Shown: positions 10,780-23,208, numbered from the stretch's first letter. The stretch is 64,000 nt of DNA from Perkinsus olseni (GCA_013115125.1 JABANN010000073.1:16875-80874), one strand, 5' to 3'. Made by a program: numbers and translations. The notes: a model not told the origin generated them from the sequence alone.

Positions 10780-12674
10780 GTACACAACATTTGTCGCTAA
10801 TGTTGCGTTGAGAAAGTTACTCGAGTCTGCGGATAACAGTATGGAAGCTGCCAGGCTCCAGACAAGAGCGAAGCAGAGCATGGATGATTTGGAACGAATT
10901 AAATTGGAAATGTTGAGTAGAGCTGAAGGAGGACCGAAAAAGACTACGGATGTAATGAGGAGGTCGTATGAATTGCCATGAAATTCCCACATCACCTCAC
11001 TGACAACTACTTGAGGTCGTGAAAAGCGATCCACCACTTTTCATGACCAAAAACGATCCCAGAAGGGGTGCTTTTCTATCCGGTCTCTTTTGAGAAGTGT
11101 ACAAGAATAGACTAGCCCAATTAGTTTTGCTTGATAACTCTAGCGGACACAGAACCTCGCTGGATCCTCGTTACTCTGGTTATCCTCGAGCTTTGTTTCA
11201 CGCGCAAATCATGCTTCGAGCAGGTCCCATCAGTGAAATCGCGGTATGAGATGTCGGAGGAATGCCAAGGCGAGGGAAGTCGGAGTACAGCGGAGCCTGC
11301 GTGCGATGATTTTGAGAAACAGTTGGAAATGAGGATATCAGCGTTGCGAACTCCGTCTCCGTCGCCGATGGAATCGCCCAAGAGTGCACTTCCAATATTT
11401 ACTGCATCCCAGAGGCCAGAACGAGCGAGGTATCCGAGCCTGTCGCTCCAAGGGGAGGAGAAGCGAGAGCTGCCAATAGAAGATTCATCACAAAGTTATC
11501 CAAGAATGAATCATGTGTCGCAGCCAAAGCAATCGCCAGTGGTGCTCACTGCTGGAGAACGGCGACTGAACTCTGACGTCCGGTACGATGGTTTTTTGAT
11601 GAGGGATGCGGTCAAATATATGGCACCTACTGATTTAGTGGAGAAGTTCCTGCGGGTGGCTGAGTAATAAGGGGAGGAGCTGGTTGGGTGAAACATCTCA
11701 GTACTCGTCGATTGGCTCCTTTCATGCACTGCGCTTCGTGCGGCGCTTAAACCGTTACGGCTGTTCGTTGTAGTGAGTTACGTCAGCATTGCTTTCGTCC
11801 TTCGACGCGTTGAGCTCGAGCGGACTACTCTACTGACGCCTTGACGATGTCATCGTCAGGCCTAATACATCGAGAAATCTGGAGACCTGTGCGATATTGC
11901 TCGGAACTACGAACGAGCCTGGCGCTACTGCGGGAAGCCCATCAGTTATACGAATCACTCATCTTTTTGTACCGCAGCAAAGTGGGACGTCGGACTCCTG
12001 CGAGGCCAGTGAGGATAGCGATGTTGAGGTAGTGCAGCCGGAGTGATGCATTGCGGGAATCGTGTTTATGTGGGAATTAGAGTTAGCCTATGCTGCACAC
12101 TACCAGTCTTCCTGTCAGAAGATGGAGTTTTGCGCATAACTCCCGAGGGTAGTTGGCAATTACTCTTGATCCGATTTTGCATGATATGCTCCCGCTCGCT
12201 CCGCTCGCTCCGCGACTTTTTTCGGCTCCGCTGTTGTCTTCTCGTTTTCCGTATACTGGAAGCGTTCTTTTCCCGCCTACTGCATCTGATATGGTGGGTA
12301 TCTGAGCGTCCAGTCCCGAGCTTCAGGTTCTCGATTTCGCACTTAACAACGGTCTTGTATGCATTGGTTGGATTCACACCCATCCCAGTCAGAGCTGCTT
12401 CCTCTCTAGCATCGACCTCCACACCTCCCTCGGCTACCAAGTCCTCTGCAATGAGTCCCTGGCGCTCGTAGTCGCCCCCACCGACTCCCAATATCAGCCA
12501 TGCGGAGTATTCCGTCTAACTGACTATGGTATAGCGTACTTGAAGACGTGTCAGAGGAGAGGCTTCCACAAGCATAGCGACGCCCAGATGCCTCTTTACG
12601 AGGTCGTGGGCCCGCAGGAATGGAGGCTGGTGTCGGACACAGGCGTATCGATAGTCGACCGTCGCATGCGGTGA
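10780..12674 (+). CDS. AMSH-like JAMM/MPN+ deubiquitinase (5' end unresolved)
   Basis: Exons that close in phase: 10780-10951, 11224-11663, 11860-12028 and 12327-12674 (TGA). The last two hold a full MPN+ domain of the AMSH/STAMBP type. Catalytic glutamate region NLETCAILLG; insert QQSGTSDSCEASED; JAMM motif HTHP...S..D (HTHPSQSCFLSSID) for the catalytic zinc; and CQRRGFHKH plus the His of DLH, matching the second structural zinc site of AMSH. The C-terminus ends in VDRRMR, similar to AMSH. The family cleaves Lys63-linked ubiquitin chains at endosomes, with ESCRT. The 5' exons code a helical segment (LRKLLESADNSMEAARLQ), probably the end of the MIT/USP8-dimer-like N-terminus, and a Pro/Ser-rich linker. 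The start codon was not found. A minus-strand open frame over 12066-12491 is a shadow. Confidence 0.88.
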
Positions 12675-13367
12675 TACTGGTGGCACCCACTTCTGTCTTT
12701 TTTGGCTGCTTTTGTCATTTTTGTGTACGATTCTCTAAAAGACTGTAACGGGCTGCGCTATGTAGCGGGTTTGACGGCGGGATTGTGAGCTGCAATTAAC
12801 AACCATCGGACGATTGTGCCAACCGTGCAGGATATCTGATGATCCCAAGTTGAGATTCCCAACTCGCCAGATTCAGCTTTGGCCGAGCCTTCCTCGCTGT
12901 AGGTCGACTTCGGGGGAGCGGAGATGCTGTCGGAATTCTGTGATGCCAATGACACGAATCCGACTCCCACAGAGTTTCACCACGTTGCACGAATCTGCTC
13001 GCCTTGGGGAAGATCTAGGGGAATGATTTTTGCGGGCCGCAACTGATGCCTGCCATTCTGGTAGCTCTCGTAGGGTTCCTGCTCTTTTCTATGGCGCTGA
13101 CTCCAATACGATTGTGTGGATCGAGATGGCCAATGGTTTCGAGATATGCCTCGTGTAGGGCCTTTGCGGCTCAGGGGAGAGCTACACGGTAATAAGAAGC
13201 GCTATTTCCCACCTGAAGGTGTTCTAGTGTTTTGGTTCGCTGAGCTTCCGTGGAACTGTTGATGCTGAGAGCGCCAGAGGGTTATAGAGGGAATGACATA
13301 AATAGAGCGCTTGGCAATTCGCGAAGCATTGTGTATCTTCACTGGAACCACCTGAAAGCAGTTATCG
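12675..13367. other. Intergenic stretch after AMSH
   Basis: No motif or exon chain recognised. It begins with the 3' region of the AMSH-like gene, and the last part may contain the unresolved start of the coiled-coil gene that follows. Confidence 0.4.
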
Positions 13368-14093
13368 TTGGTGCAGAAATGCGAGGAACAGAAATGCAAG
13401 ACGACTACCGTTTTCCGTCTTCACGCTGTCAGACCCCACCCGTCCGTGCAACACTTTACTAAGGAGCAGTTGGATGCGTTCCGAGAGGCCAAGTTGGAGG
13501 AGAAACGCGAACAGATGCGGCAAGAAAGGGCTAAGTTCAAACAGTATATGGAGATGGATCAAGAAAGAGAGGTCGGAAGAGGTTCTATGGGTGCCTAGTG
13601 AAAGCCACCGCGAACATTGTCGACTCAAGAACGTGGTGAAGATTAGACCTAAGGAGAATAGTTACCCTGCGCTCGGTGAAACGCTTCAGGATAGGACAGA
13701 TGTGACTGCTGGTGATCCTCACTTCTTGCGGCCTATGGTGGTTGTGCTCCAGGTGGAATTTGAGCTATTTCTGTGATTCGGTATCGGTCTTCGGTATCGG
13801 TCTAGGGCTGGCTATCCAGTATTAGAATATCGCAATTGGAGGTTTGACGCTCCATCGCGGTAATTTCGGGGCGCAGTGAAGATTGCGGCATTCAGGCAGA
13901 GAAGAAGCTAGAAGAGAAGCCGAGCGAGATTGGATTTTGGAGGGACTTCCAAATGAGTTTCGTCGAGAACGTCCTCTCTGATAAAATGAAGGCTGTTATG
14001 ATTCTGTATGGTTTGGATACACGAAAGAGTTTGCACCATCCTAAGCACCCGCAAATAGCTCCCACAGCTGATCTGGTGGGTTCTGGGAAATGA
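13368..14093 (+). CDS. Hypothetical coiled-coil protein (start unresolved)
   Basis: Three pieces read as one protein. A highly charged helix (EQLDAFREAKLEEKREQMRQ) ends at a donor near 13576. An exon then starts NVVKIRPKENSYPALGE after an acceptor near 13629, in the same phase. A last exon near 13880-14093 has EKKLEEKPSEIGFWRDFQ and ends in TGA at 14091-14093. Composition is Glu/Lys/Arg-rich, typical of coiled coil. The start codon was not found, and the last exon could instead splice onward. I do not recognise a family. Confidence 0.5.
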
Positions 14094-14349
14094 CGGAGAT
14101 CACATGTCACGTAGAATGCCGACCGTACGTATTCTCCTGTCCCACTTTCCGGGATGCGTAGTATGGTTCGACAATGCGATGCGCCGTGCCTCCTCGCACG
14201 GAACTGCCAGGAATTGAATCACTATGACGGATCGCTGGGCCTAGTTGTGTAGACTATAGTTGCTCCACGGTCCGAAGGAGGGACATACATTCTCTGATTG
14301 GGAAATGAGCTGATGGGGTACTTCTGATCAGATACCCTCTTTTTTGAAT

Positions 14350-15700
14350 ATGTGGTTCCCCTTTGCGTGGGGGGTGGCTATCGCTTCAAGTATAGGCTTC
14401 GCCATGCCGGCGGCCATAGTGTCAGCGAAGGGACTCACGGCGTTCTTCTTCCTTCGAGGAGGGGCTGCCGCTGCTGCGGTAAGTGATTATTTCGGTCGTT
14501 ATGTAATGGACTCTCGATGACGTTACTCGTGAAGCAGTGCAAGCCTCCGTGGCCCATCTCAGGTTCTCTGGAACGAGGTCAAATATCCTTCTGCGGAGCC
14601 GCCTGAAACAACACCGGTTGTCATCAGAGAAAAGGAGGGGATGAAGTTTGGGTTCTCCCAGCTTTCCAAAGGCGAACTTGCTCTGCTCAGCTTCATCAAT
14701 TTGGCAGCGGGAGGCCAATACATATCGGCGTAAGAACAACGCTCGTGCGAAGCGCCTCCCTCCGTCGATGCTGACATCTTTCCTTATCCTTCGGACCTCT
14801 AACGGGTTCTGGGCGGATCTTCCCTTTGGTACGCATCGCGTGTCGCGGGCGTGCTATTCGGCACCTCTTAGGTCGCCGCGTGAATAGCAGTGCATGTATG
14901 AACTTGCCCTGTCGATTCTGGCCCGTGCTCTCAGATTGGTTGATCCATCGTGGGCGTCTTATGCCATTATTGCTGGTTCAACGGCAGCTGCAGGGCTCTT
15001 CCCTAAGCAACTGGTGAGGCCTTTCGTGAGCTAGGTGCTGGTACCTTGCGACTATCGTCTGAAAGGGGATAACGAGCCATAGCTCTTCAGCTCATGCGCT
15101 ATATTTGCCCTACTCGATCCCGAATGAATGTGATCACTGATCAGGGAGCGGCGGCGCTCGCCGTTGGCGCACCGCTAGGCCTGATGACCGGGCCGTATAG
15201 CGTTCCATTCTTGGAGCTCCTACCGGTGCAGGTAGGGGGCTGCCGGTGGGGGATATACGATGTTAAGATTCAAGAAATTCGCATGAGAGTTCTCTGATTA
15301 TCGTAAAAGTTTGAGACGCTTGCAAGCTCATGGAGCGCGCCAAATGGTGTGTGAAAGGATAACAGGTGACTTGCTGTTCACTCATTTCAGCTATCGCTCT
15401 GGTATTCAACTTCCTGTGTCAACTATGCTTTTTGCCACGAGGGAAAGAGCGTGCCCATTGCAATTACGGGAGTGGCGGCATTCGGTGAGACTCATTCGAG
15501 TGGATGGGGAACATCCGCTTCATCTCGATACATCTGGGCGCTCTCTCTCGATATCCACTGAAGAGTTCCTACGCAGGTTTGGCAGCTTACCTGGGTGGTC
15601 TCCACCAAGTGTTCACTACCTGCTGGTTCTTGAATTCGTCATTCTTACTATGGCGAGCGTAGGCCACGTGGTTTCTCTCGCTTTATTCGTTGCCTTCTAG
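14350..15700 (+). CDS. Hypothetical multi-exon membrane protein
   Basis: The first exon 14350-14478 (ATG at 14350, phase 0 at the GTAAGT donor) codes a very hydrophobic leader ending in an alanine run. The next exon starts near 14563 with VLWNEVKYPSAEPPETT and contains GELALLSFINLAAGGQY. Later exon-like pieces are YELALSILARALRLVDPSWA and IIAGSTAAAGLFPKQL near 14898-15014, then ALAVGAPLGLMTGPYS near 15155-15205, and a hydrophobic piece near 15390-15450. At least four membrane segments are likely. Exon limits after the second exon and the stop are not resolved. The family is not recognised; a resemblance to four-helix DUF1772-type proteins is possible but weak. Confidence 0.45.
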
Positions 15701-16133
15701 CTTCGGTAGACCGCCGGTGCTCCGGTCAGGCACAACAACGGCTTCGAGAAGGCGGATTGGAAAGCTAGGAGACTACAGGGGTCAGACTGGATGTCAAAGA
15801 AACACTCCAAGAGCATTTTGCAAGTCAGACAAGCTAGATTTTCAACGCCGATGATCATTGAGCGTGGATTGTTCATTGCTTCAGTGGTGGTTCGGGGCTG
15901 CCATGGTGATGGGAACCGTGATGGGCCGGAACTTTAGCTCCAGATCTGGCATGGTCCACAGAGAGGCGGACACGGAGAGCATGTCCCTCGAGATGAAGGG
16001 AACCAGCGTCGAGCCTCGGACAGCGCGAATGACATCATGATACTACCGTGTCACTGTCGGTTGTTTCTGACACTTCTGCCCTCTGCTGTTGTGTATTTGC
16101 AAATTTTGGACTGGCAGTGCGCTCAGCTTTGAA

Positions 16134-16583
16134 ATGCCAGAGGGGAATGCGAATGGTGCCGCGCCTCGGGTGGTCGTCGTCCGAGAGCCTCCCGAGCCGA
16201 CTTGCTGTTGTGGATGCACTTTCACCTTCGCCCTGGAGGTGTTTGCAGCCATGGACTTGGTATTCGGTCTGATCAGCCTTCTCAGCATAGCGATGCAAGG
16301 CGTCCAGGTGGGTTGTCTTGGGATCTCAGCAGGCTATGAATTTGCCTTGGTCAGGCTCCTGAAGCGACCGGCTATGCTGGTTACTATGGCGAAGCGATAC
16401 AAGCGGTTTTGACTGTGGGAGCCACCAGCGATGCAGCCGGAGCGATGCAAGTGAGATAAACTTAGTCGTTGCGTTCCGTGGAATCGTACTCCCTTTTTTC
16501 CTCAGGCGGCTAGTTCAGGTCTGACAGCGTCGACAGTTATTATGGCCGGTCTAGGACTGCTTGGCGTGTACCAAAAGAAGTAA
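16134..16583 (+). CDS. Small membrane protein with CCCGC motif (115 aa)
   Basis: Three exons close in phase: 16134-16307, 16355-16450 and 16506-16583, giving 115 aa. It has a short Pro/Glu-rich cytoplasmic head (MPEGNANGAAPRVVVVREPP), a CCCGC cysteine cluster just before a hydrophobic segment (LEVFAAMDLVFGLISLLSI), a glycine/alanine-rich middle, and a second hydrophobic segment ending YQKK. Cysteine clusters beside a membrane segment are often palmitoylated, and a terminal dilysine can act in ER retrieval; both are inferences. The neighbours at 14.3 kb and 16.7 kb are also small hydrophobic proteins, so this may be a local family. No named family recognised. Confidence 0.6.
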
Positions 16584-16731
16584 CGTGTTGGGCCTTTTGG
16601 GGTTGAGTGTTGGTTAGTTCAGCAATGTTCACGTAGTGAGCATCAGATAGAGTGTATCTGATAGACGTGTGGCTCTATAAGAATGGGAAAGGAAAGAGCT
16701 TCATCGCGTCTTCGTCTTTAGTCCTCTGTAT

Positions 16732-17420
16732 GTGAGGATCTACGCGTACTCATGTTTGGTGCGAGTAATTGTCCTCGGCTTGCTCACATTGACGTCCCTG
16801 CTGTGGGTGAATACCATTCTTAGCGCACAGGTCGACGAACTGGCTAATTTCATACAGCAGTTACCACTGGTAAGTCAATATTCACTCGCCCTTTCCTGCA
16901 TTGCTTCTTGCCAGTTTGAGTATTTCAAAGAAAGGGACATACCGTTCAGCATCAACAAGAAAGCTGTTGCCACTCGTACGTTGCGCTGTCGTAGGCCTCT
17001 GCACCGTGACCTTTCTACGCTCAGTCTTCGGCTACATCTGCGGCTTCTTCCTCATGTTGTCCCTCGCCTGTGAGCTTTGCTTCCGCTTCTTCGTGGCTTG
17101 GATAGGTCTCCGGTGTGCTGCATGTATCGAGGTGGGGATTCCGCTGCAACTTTGGCGTGAATCGGACTTGGCTGTTTCAGGCACCGGCTGACAGAGGGGT
17201 TCCGGTGCCACCACGAGAGTCGCAAGGTGACAATGTGACGCTCACAATACCAACAGCAGTGGAGCCTGGTGAACCGATCAATTTGGTGAGGTGCGCCCGA
17301 AATTTGCAGATGTGAAGTCACTCCTCTCAGATCGTTGACGGGCAGTCTATCATGTTAGCGGCACCCACTGTGGATACACCGGCTGGTGATACTGAAGGAC
17401 TCCGACGGGTAGGGAGCTAA
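16732..17420 (+). CDS. Hypothetical membrane protein (start unresolved)
   Basis: The first visible exon is hydrophobic (LVRVIVLGLLTLTSLLWVN) and ends at a GTAAGT donor at 16870. A second exon, ending at 17131, codes two or more further hydrophobic stretches (VFGYICGFFLMLSLACE, FFVAWIGLRCAACIE). Exons 17181-17285 and 17331-17420 are in phase and code a soluble tail rich in Pro/Thr (PADRGVPVPPRESQGDNVT) ending in TAA. No ATG is in frame at the start of the first exon, so a 5' exon or an upstream acceptor is missing from this model. An alternative end uses a donor at the last codons and stops a few residues later near 17470. Confidence 0.5.
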
Positions 17421-18242
17421 TGCCGTAGGGTCAATGCCAGAATCAACTCCTCTTTTTCAGCGCCAACAATGAAGATGATGTGTAAACTACTAGCTGTAGT
17501 GACGAGGTACTTTCACCCAGTAGTTCGTTTTGAAACCTTATACTTTTTGCCTTGTAGTTTTGTTTGTTGCGTCAGTATAGTACGGATCACTCGTGAGCGG
17601 GGGCAGGAGTAACATGATGACGCGAAGGTTTGCGCAAGAGACATAGCTCAAGCACTGCTATCGAAAGCACTTGCTGCCTTCGAACGAATGAAGGAATTCA
17701 ACTGAGATCCTTGGGGGGGACAGAATCTGTGTCGTGAACCGGCCTCTCACCAACTGCGCTAGCTCGACTGAGTCCGCCTTGCCTGTCCCTTCAACCGTAC
17801 ATCTTCTCACATCAAAGAAGTGCCGCAGCGTGGGATTTGGAGCGATAGTCCCTTCCGTGCGACTTCTCAGAGTTTTCACGTGTTGCTAAGTGTATCTCGA
17901 TAGTTCGCGCGCGACATCATCTATGTCCAGATTTCTGGATGCTCCTGGCAAGAGCTCTCTTCGGCTTCTTTCATCTGGGTCCACAGGGTTAACTCTCGTG
18001 TCGTGTGGGGCTGGTTATGAAGGCTGGGTCAGCGTGCTCTCTTCGAGGATTAATATGGTGATGGGAAGACGAGGTTCCCTGTGGATGGCATGGAAAAGTG
18101 AAACGCCGAAGCATACATAGAGAAAGGATCGCTCTGCAGTCCTTTCTTTCGCTCTGGCGTTGCTCTGCTTATCTTGCCATCAACGTTAAATACAAGTGGG
18201 TGTCACTGCCGATCCCTTCAGTCTTTTTTTATCATCACTATT
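17421..18242. other. Unassigned region
   Basis: No gene recognised. A short helical frame (IAQALLSKALAAFERMKEFN, about 17644-17714, plus strand, ending in TGA) could be the last exon of something. Open frames at 17658-17879 (minus) and 17890-18120 (plus) show no family features. Confidence 0.4.
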
Positions 18243-21200
18243 ATGAGCTCGCCAGCAGAAACGTGGGAATTGCGCCCCCAGCGCCGCAGATCTCATTCAC
18301 ATAGAGACAGTGTAGACACCACTCTCAATGGTAAATATCTCATACGCCCTGACTAACAGCGGAAATCCTCACATCATGTCAGCTTCGCCGGCCCCAAGCG
18401 CTCCTTTGGAAGCAGAGATGGGCGTGCCTGGCAGCAGCCTCTACTTGTTCAGCATTCGCGGTCGAGATCAGCCCGGTATCTCCCACCTCATGTGTCAAAC
18501 GATAGCAGACTTTGAGCACAGTACTCTGCTGGATATATCGCAGATATGCATTGATGAGCTGTTAATGTTAAGTTTACTTGTTAAGGTGAGCAAACCGACC
18601 TGATAGGCTTCTCTCTAGTGATGCAGTCGATTTGGCCAGGTTGATGACGAGCATGTGGCTGCTCTCACGAAGGAGCTGCTGCTGCCAGCAAACCGCATGG
18701 GGGTGTCTGTCAGCGTGCGGCAGCTTCACGACGACAGTGGAGCTAACAAAGACGGCGAGGACCATCAGGCCTCGTTGGAGGGAGACGATGGCCTCTGTGG
18801 ATCAGAGGATTGCCTTGTACAGGTGAGCTAGAGGTGCCAGTAACTTCGAAGACGAGGGACGCGGCCGGTTTGTCAGGTTGTGTACCATCCTCCCAAAGGC
18901 ACAGTAGTTCAGTGTCTGCCTCCAGCACTGCTTCTCAATGTTTGCTCAATCGTGAGTATATCATCAGCCTCTCATCTCCTTTGCCTTCACCGCGACGTTT
19001 CTCGTCTCAGGCGACTCGCGAGGGGTGGAGTGTGGTGTCAGTTGTCCACTTTAACCCGGACGCTCCCTTGTGGGTTCATTCTCTCCAGCTGCGAGTGCGT
19101 CAGACGGGCGATTTCCTTCCAGAGGAGCCCATCCAAGACGGTGAGTTAGGGCGCATCGGCGGGTCAATCACCGGACAGTTCGGGCTCGCAAGAATTCTTC
19201 GAGATCTCGAATCCTCAGATATCTATAACGCAGCCTCCCATCCAGTGGGCAGCCGACAGAGGCTCTATCTCCTTCTACAGGAAGTGTGTCACAGAGTTGG
19301 TGCAGAGGTCGTTGTGAGGTGAGGTTTGTACCAACAGTGCGTTCCTTCTCCGGCATAGACACTGTCACTGAAGAAGCTCTGTGCAGGCCTTACGAAGCGC
19401 CCTCCAAACCGAAGCCAAAGTCTCTGGTGGTGTTCGGGCTATCTGAAGTCCTAGTCAGCAACGACGTCCTTATGCTGTTGCTAAAGGAGGTAGGTTCACT
19501 AATGGAACGACAGAAGCATATCCTGGAGTATCCCATTGAAGCGTGACGAATACGTGTATTCTTGGACTAGCAACAGCACTAAATTTCTGGGGAGTAACCT
19601 GGGCCCGTAGTTCACTTCGCGATCGTCGATACTGCTGGGGAGTTTCCTACCATCGTGGAATCTTGAGCGTGTTCAGGCTGGCAAGGATTACGATGGTATC
19701 AGAGCTCAGTGCGAGAAGCAAAAGCTTTCTGTCAATGAGACCAGTCATCGACTAGTTGCGGCTCTTGAAGGTACGCTCTTCTCCGGTGGCTAGGGCAGCC
19801 AAGCTTGAATCGTAGGTGCACCGCGTGACGTGGTCACTCGAACAATTTCGCAGCTTCGCCTCACTAAGGGCGCGAAGAAGGTCTGTCAGGCACTAAAGTG
19901 AGCCTTGGTCATCGCCGTGTGTGCAATTTCAGTGGTCCGTGGATGTCGATGTTCAGATACCTTGGTTTCAAGCTAGCGCTGATCACTTCTAGCGCTTCCC
20001 AGTCCATTGCGAGGTAGGAGCTGCAGATTGTCTCGCGGCTGTACTGTGAACTGATCGTTTTTCTCTAGACACGTACAGTCCGAGCTCGGCCTCGACTACG
20101 CACTCGCCACGGAGATTGAAGTGGATCCAAAAACTGATAGAATAACCGGCAAACACGGTACACTGATGGACAATTTCCGTAAGGTAAGTCTGGCGTCTCT
20201 GATCTCCGTGTGCTTTGTAACAAGCGGTCAGGTCGATTACATGAGGTTGATTGCGGACAGAGAAAACATCAGCCAGGAGAATGTCATTGTCGTTGGTGAC
20301 TATGTCCATGCTGACTACCTGTTCGACCAGTGCGGATATCGGGTAGGCGGCGACACACTGAGGGTCCGAAGGAATCCGCGGTCCTTGCTCGAATCTACCC
20401 CGCCAGAGTTGCTGGGCAGGACTCTTTCGCTTATGAATGAAGGGAGAGTGATGGAGTTTTGGTTGCAAAAGATTTTCTGTTCCAGTCGGTGACGCTTTTA
20501 GATTCATTTTAACGCAAGGCAGCAAGGAGATATGAGAGTCCTTCTTCACTTGTTGGGCTACTCAGAGACTCACGTACGCGAGCTGGTTGAGCTCGCACAG
20601 ACCGGACCTAACGATTCCTGGAACACGCCTAGCATCGAGGAGCAGCTCACTCCCACTACCTCCACCGCTGTGCCTGACATCGACGCCGGTGACCAAGACG
20701 ACAGCAGCGACGGCAACTACGCGCTCGTCCGAAGTAGGCATTCGACGGCGGGGAGACTTTTCGAGTGCGTCTTGGCGTAGGTACCACGCTTACGGACCCG
20801 TTAGCTCGAACCGTGTGGAACTTGGAACCCCTCGAGGGCGTGTCCCCTGACACTTCTCTCGAGCGTTGCGATATTAGAGTGATTGGTCCCGACGCCCCCG
20901 GTCTCATAGAGCTCCTTTTGGGACCTGTCGTGAAAACAGGTTAGCCACGCCATTGTGCTTGTAGCGCCTCGCGATTAGTCTTATTTCAGGCAGCAGCATC
21001 GGTCAGATCATCACCTACAACTTGCACGGCGTCTTCTGCATGGGGATGAAGATTTACGTGACTGATGTGAGCCTCGCTTACTGCCTCGGGGAGGCGGGTT
21101 CATCGATTCTTTCTCTCGTTTAGCCGGAGTCTCGTGATGACTGTCTGAAGGATATTCTGTTCATCACTCACGGTCGTGGTATGGACATGCAGTATTCAAC

Positions 21201-23208
21201 ACAAGTAAGCTGATAGAGGGAGGGCGGGAACGCGGCTATCACTAGTTGGATCGCAGCGCGGAGAAAACTGTCTCTCGTGGTCGTGGTGGGAATTCAACTC
21301 AAGTACTCGAGACGGCCTTGTCATTACGCAAGTCGAGACTCTCGACTCGAGAGTTAATCAAATGTGCGAGATGATAGCAGCCATAGAGACCTATCGTGTG
21401 GTCTTCGTGAGAGGAAATACTTTTTCGGTCTGAAGGAGTATTTGCAGCAGAAGGCTTCGATTACTCCATTTTCACACGACACGTGCATCGTCGAGTTTAT
21501 CGTGCAACCCAGTTGCCTCTTCAGGAGAGCCTGCCTGCCCTCCCATCGTTCGCCGATCTCAAGACCCCCAAGCGCCGAGCACCCTCCGATGGTAGGTGGA
21601 CTGTCCGCTAGGGTGATCCTGAATATGCTGTCCTTCAGTCCCATCTTTACTAGTGACCCTGGTCGAGCAGCCTACACTCGAGGCTGGCGCGCTCGCTACA
21701 GTTTTGAAGGTGAGGGCGCGGTCACTACTGCGGCTGTACATAAGTTCCCTGCGCTAGATTCTCGCCGAGAACAACATGAACATTTCCGTCATTCGGCGGC
21801 TCGATGAATCCGAGGGAGCCATGAGTGCCCTCCAATTCGTTCTCACCTCGAAGGCAACAGAGATGTCCACTGATGTAGGTCTTTGAAGCGCGGTGGAGTC
21901 CTCAGCTGTGGCGCATAGTTTGCGATTTTGTCGCTATCCTGTACTCCGTTGTTGTTAGGAAATCCGTTCCTCTTTGAGGGAGAAGTTGCTAGGTGCTGAC
22001 TGCGTCCAGAGCGGATGCGTCGATTGTGCTGTCCAGGTGAGCCATGCTGGCGTTCTCCCACCGAACCTTCCTCGCGCGGGTTACTCTGCTTCATGATATC
22101 TCCCATCCATTATGGATGATCCATAGGTTGATGATATCGCGAGGCTCTGCCGTCGTCTCGTTGTCTTCGATATGGATTCTACCCTTGTCGAAGGCGAGGT
22201 AGGCTCAGGCCGTTCTCAACTGTCTTCCTCCATTTCTCGGTCGCCTTCAGGTTATCGATGAGCTCGCGAAACTTGCAGGGGTGGAGAAGCAAGTATCGGC
22301 TATCACTGCGAAGGCTATGCATGGCGAAATCGACTTCTTCGAAAGTCTCAAACAAAGGGTGACGATTTCCGCTTAGTCACCACACTTGGTACATCTGCTG
22401 GGTTCCCTGCAGGTAGCATTACTGAAGGGTGCCTCCGCAAAATATATGATTGATGCTGTGGAGAGCCATATGAAGTTCATGCCCGGTGCTAAGCAGCTGA
22501 CTAAAACACTGAAGGCCATGGGATTCAAGATGGCCGTCATATCCGGTAAGCTGCTTGAAAATGGGTGGCGCTATAACCCTGGGCCACTCACTTGTTTATC
22601 GAGTCAGTGCTACTCAGATGGTCGCCAACCGTTCGGCCGTTATTGCTTTTTTCGCTTCTTGTCGGCGGAGCATATATAGTCTGCCAAAGGTTCTCTCGGG
22701 GTCCTTCTGTCACCGATATGTTCTGATGTAGGCGGTTTCCTTCCCTTCGCCCAGCACACCAAGAAGGAGCTCGGCTTGGATTACGCTTACGCTAATGAAC
22801 TCGAAATTGACTCGAATGGGCTTCTCTGCGGACGCACAGTACGATTGACGCCAGGACTCCAATATCATAAATCACACCATAATAGGTTGGCCCGGTGGTT
22901 ACTCCCCAGAGAAAGCGAGATCTGCTGGTCATGCTGGCTAGAGTAGAGGGTGTCCGAGTTGATCAGGTAAGCTCTACTCTATATATTGCGGAATGGATCG
23001 GATGCTCAACTACTCTCAGGCCATTGCAGTTGGCGACGGAGCTAATGACATTCCCATGTTGACGACCGCTGGCTTGGGAGTCGCTTTTTGCGCAAAGCCG
23101 AAGGTTCAGGAGCAGGCAAACTTCAGAGTCAACAACAAGGATCTGTCTACTATTCTATATCTTGTCGGACTCACGCAGGCTGATATCAGTAAAGCTGAGG
23201 ATGCATAG
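18243..23208 (+). CDS. Double phosphoserine-phosphatase: pseudo-module fused to intact SerB module
   Basis: Two ACT-ACT-HAD modules follow each other. Module 1: exons 18243-18330, 18383-18585, 18640-18822, 18877-18951 and 19011-19140 (leftover bases match at each junction), then unresolved exons to about 20490. It has ACT (LFSIRGRDQPGISHLM), a second ACT, then a HAD domain with VVFGLSEVL at 19427-19453 where the enzyme needs DxD, and VIVVGDYVHADYLF in place of the GDGAND loop. A linker (20523-20733) joins through a 47-nt intron, in phase, to module 2. Module 2: ACT (RVIGPDAPGLIELL), ACT (ILAENNMNISVIRRLDE), and an intact HAD with VVFDMDSTLVEGE (nucleophile Asp codon at 22169), SGGFLPFAQHTKKELGLDY and VGDGANDIPML (last exon 23020-23208). 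SerB hydrolyses O-phosphoserine to serine; ACT domains sense amino acids. An alternative start is 18376, and two separate genes cannot be excluded because one junction near 20490-20522 was not closed. Confidence 0.85.

Noticed and set aside
12180-12225. GC-rich CGCTCCGCTCG repeat as a regulatory element
   Set aside because: A short local duplication inside an AMSH intron, with nothing to support a function.
12066-12491. 141-codon minus-strand frame that looks protein-like
   Set aside because: It overlaps the AMSH exon with the JAMM motif on the plus strand, which explains the region better.
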